NCBI GenBank assembly: GCA_947585525.1
Contig: CANPXA010000025.1
Coordinates: 1-13,752, forward strand
Source of the DNA: an uncultured Akkermansia sp.
Lineage (GTDB): Bacteria > Verrucomicrobiota > Verrucomicrobiia > Verrucomicrobiales > Akkermansiaceae
Direction of reading: 5' to 3'
Length of the DNA: 13,752 bases
Of this stretch, positions 13,568-13,752 are shown piece by piece (within the stretch, counting starts at the first letter, position 1; every line of letters begins with the position of its first letter). The position numbers were made by a program, and so were the translations under genes. The notes beneath the pieces are model-generated. The model searched no databases and was not told where the DNA came from. It was given only the letters and a program-made list of their open reading frames with translations.

Positions 13568-13752
13568 GCCCATGACTCGGCTGCACGCAGAGACGGCAGG
13601 GAGAAGAGGGCATCGTAATCAGCATCCGGCAGGTACCAATCCGCCTCAAAGAGTCCGGCAGAACGCTCAGGAGAAAGCTGTTTCATCTGAGTCTCTTTCA
13701 TCCATTTGTTGGTGTAGTGGATGGTTTGGATAACCTTGCCGGACGCGTCCGT
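13552..13752 (-). CDS. C-terminal end of an unknown protein, tail altered by the R insertion
   Basis: The minus strand is open from the window edge (frame beginning ACG at 13752) for 66 codons to TAG at 13552-13554. It reads ...GKVIQTIHYTNKWMKETQMK, then ...SAGLFEADWYLPDADYDALF, then SLPSLRAAESWAGQTH. The mix of aromatic and acidic residues and the codon use look like real protein, but I do not recognise the family. The last four residues and the stop come from the R repeat. Joining across the target duplication would have given ...AAESWAAGR and a TAG at 13306-13308, so the insertion shortened nothing and swapped only the tail. The start lies outside the window. Confidence 0.6.
   Translation of the reverse strand, partial: TDASGKVIQTIHYTNKWMKETQMKQLSPERSAGLFEADWYLPDADYDALFSLPSLRAAESWAGQTH

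Overview
The window looks like chromosome of a Gram-negative bacterium: kdsB implies KDO/LPS, and there are secreted proteins and YajC. The gene set, the SD-poor starts and a dephospho-CoA kinase–Rho fusion suggest the PVC group, most likely Verrucomicrobiota. That placement is inference from style, not from a marker gene comparison. Moderate GC core genes alternate with AT-richer repeat-filled gaps.

Layout. (1) 1-480, minus: the N-terminal part of kdsB, cut by the window edge and with an apparent -1 frameshift in an A-run near base 36. (2) 481-3040: an accessory island. A ~240-bp repeat family (called R here) lies on the minus strand from 533 to 2836. It is split by a ~1.9-kb insertion (882-2781) flanked by imperfect terminal inverted repeats and a ~15-bp target duplication. 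The insertion carries an Abi_2/AbiF-type HEPN gene and two copies of a small unknown gene, one intact and one decayed. A second, ~140-bp inverted-repeat unit is also nested in R. (3) 3083-3976, plus: a secreted N-acetylmuramoyl-L-alanine amidase. (4) 3957-7977, minus: a tight operon of a secreted protein, trmB, tgt, yajC and aroE. (5) 8042-8923, plus: an alpha/beta hydrolase fold protein, divergent from the operon. (6) 8924-9420: another R copy. (7) 9421-13260, plus: the coaE-rho fusion, lpdA and a GYF-domain membrane protein. (8) 13330-13567: a cleanly inserted R copy with an 11-bp target duplication. It rewrote the last codons of a minus-strand gene that runs off the right edge.

Functional threads: envelope work (kdsB, amidase, YajC, secreted protein), tRNA modification (trmB, tgt), central metabolism (aroE, CoA synthesis, E3 of the 2-oxoacid dehydrogenases), transcription termination (Rho), and defence (Abi).

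Two things stand out across the window. First, each of the six chromosomal transcription units with a visible upstream region has a TTGnnn-N17-TAnnnT-like promoter whose predicted start lies 0-5 nt from the start codon, so transcripts look leaderless or nearly so. Second, the mobile R family and the insertions nested in it can be read directly, because uninterrupted copies are present in the same window. Two enzymes also have altered key residues: Tgt has lost all four zinc ligands, and the hydrolase has Asp in place of its nucleophilic Ser.
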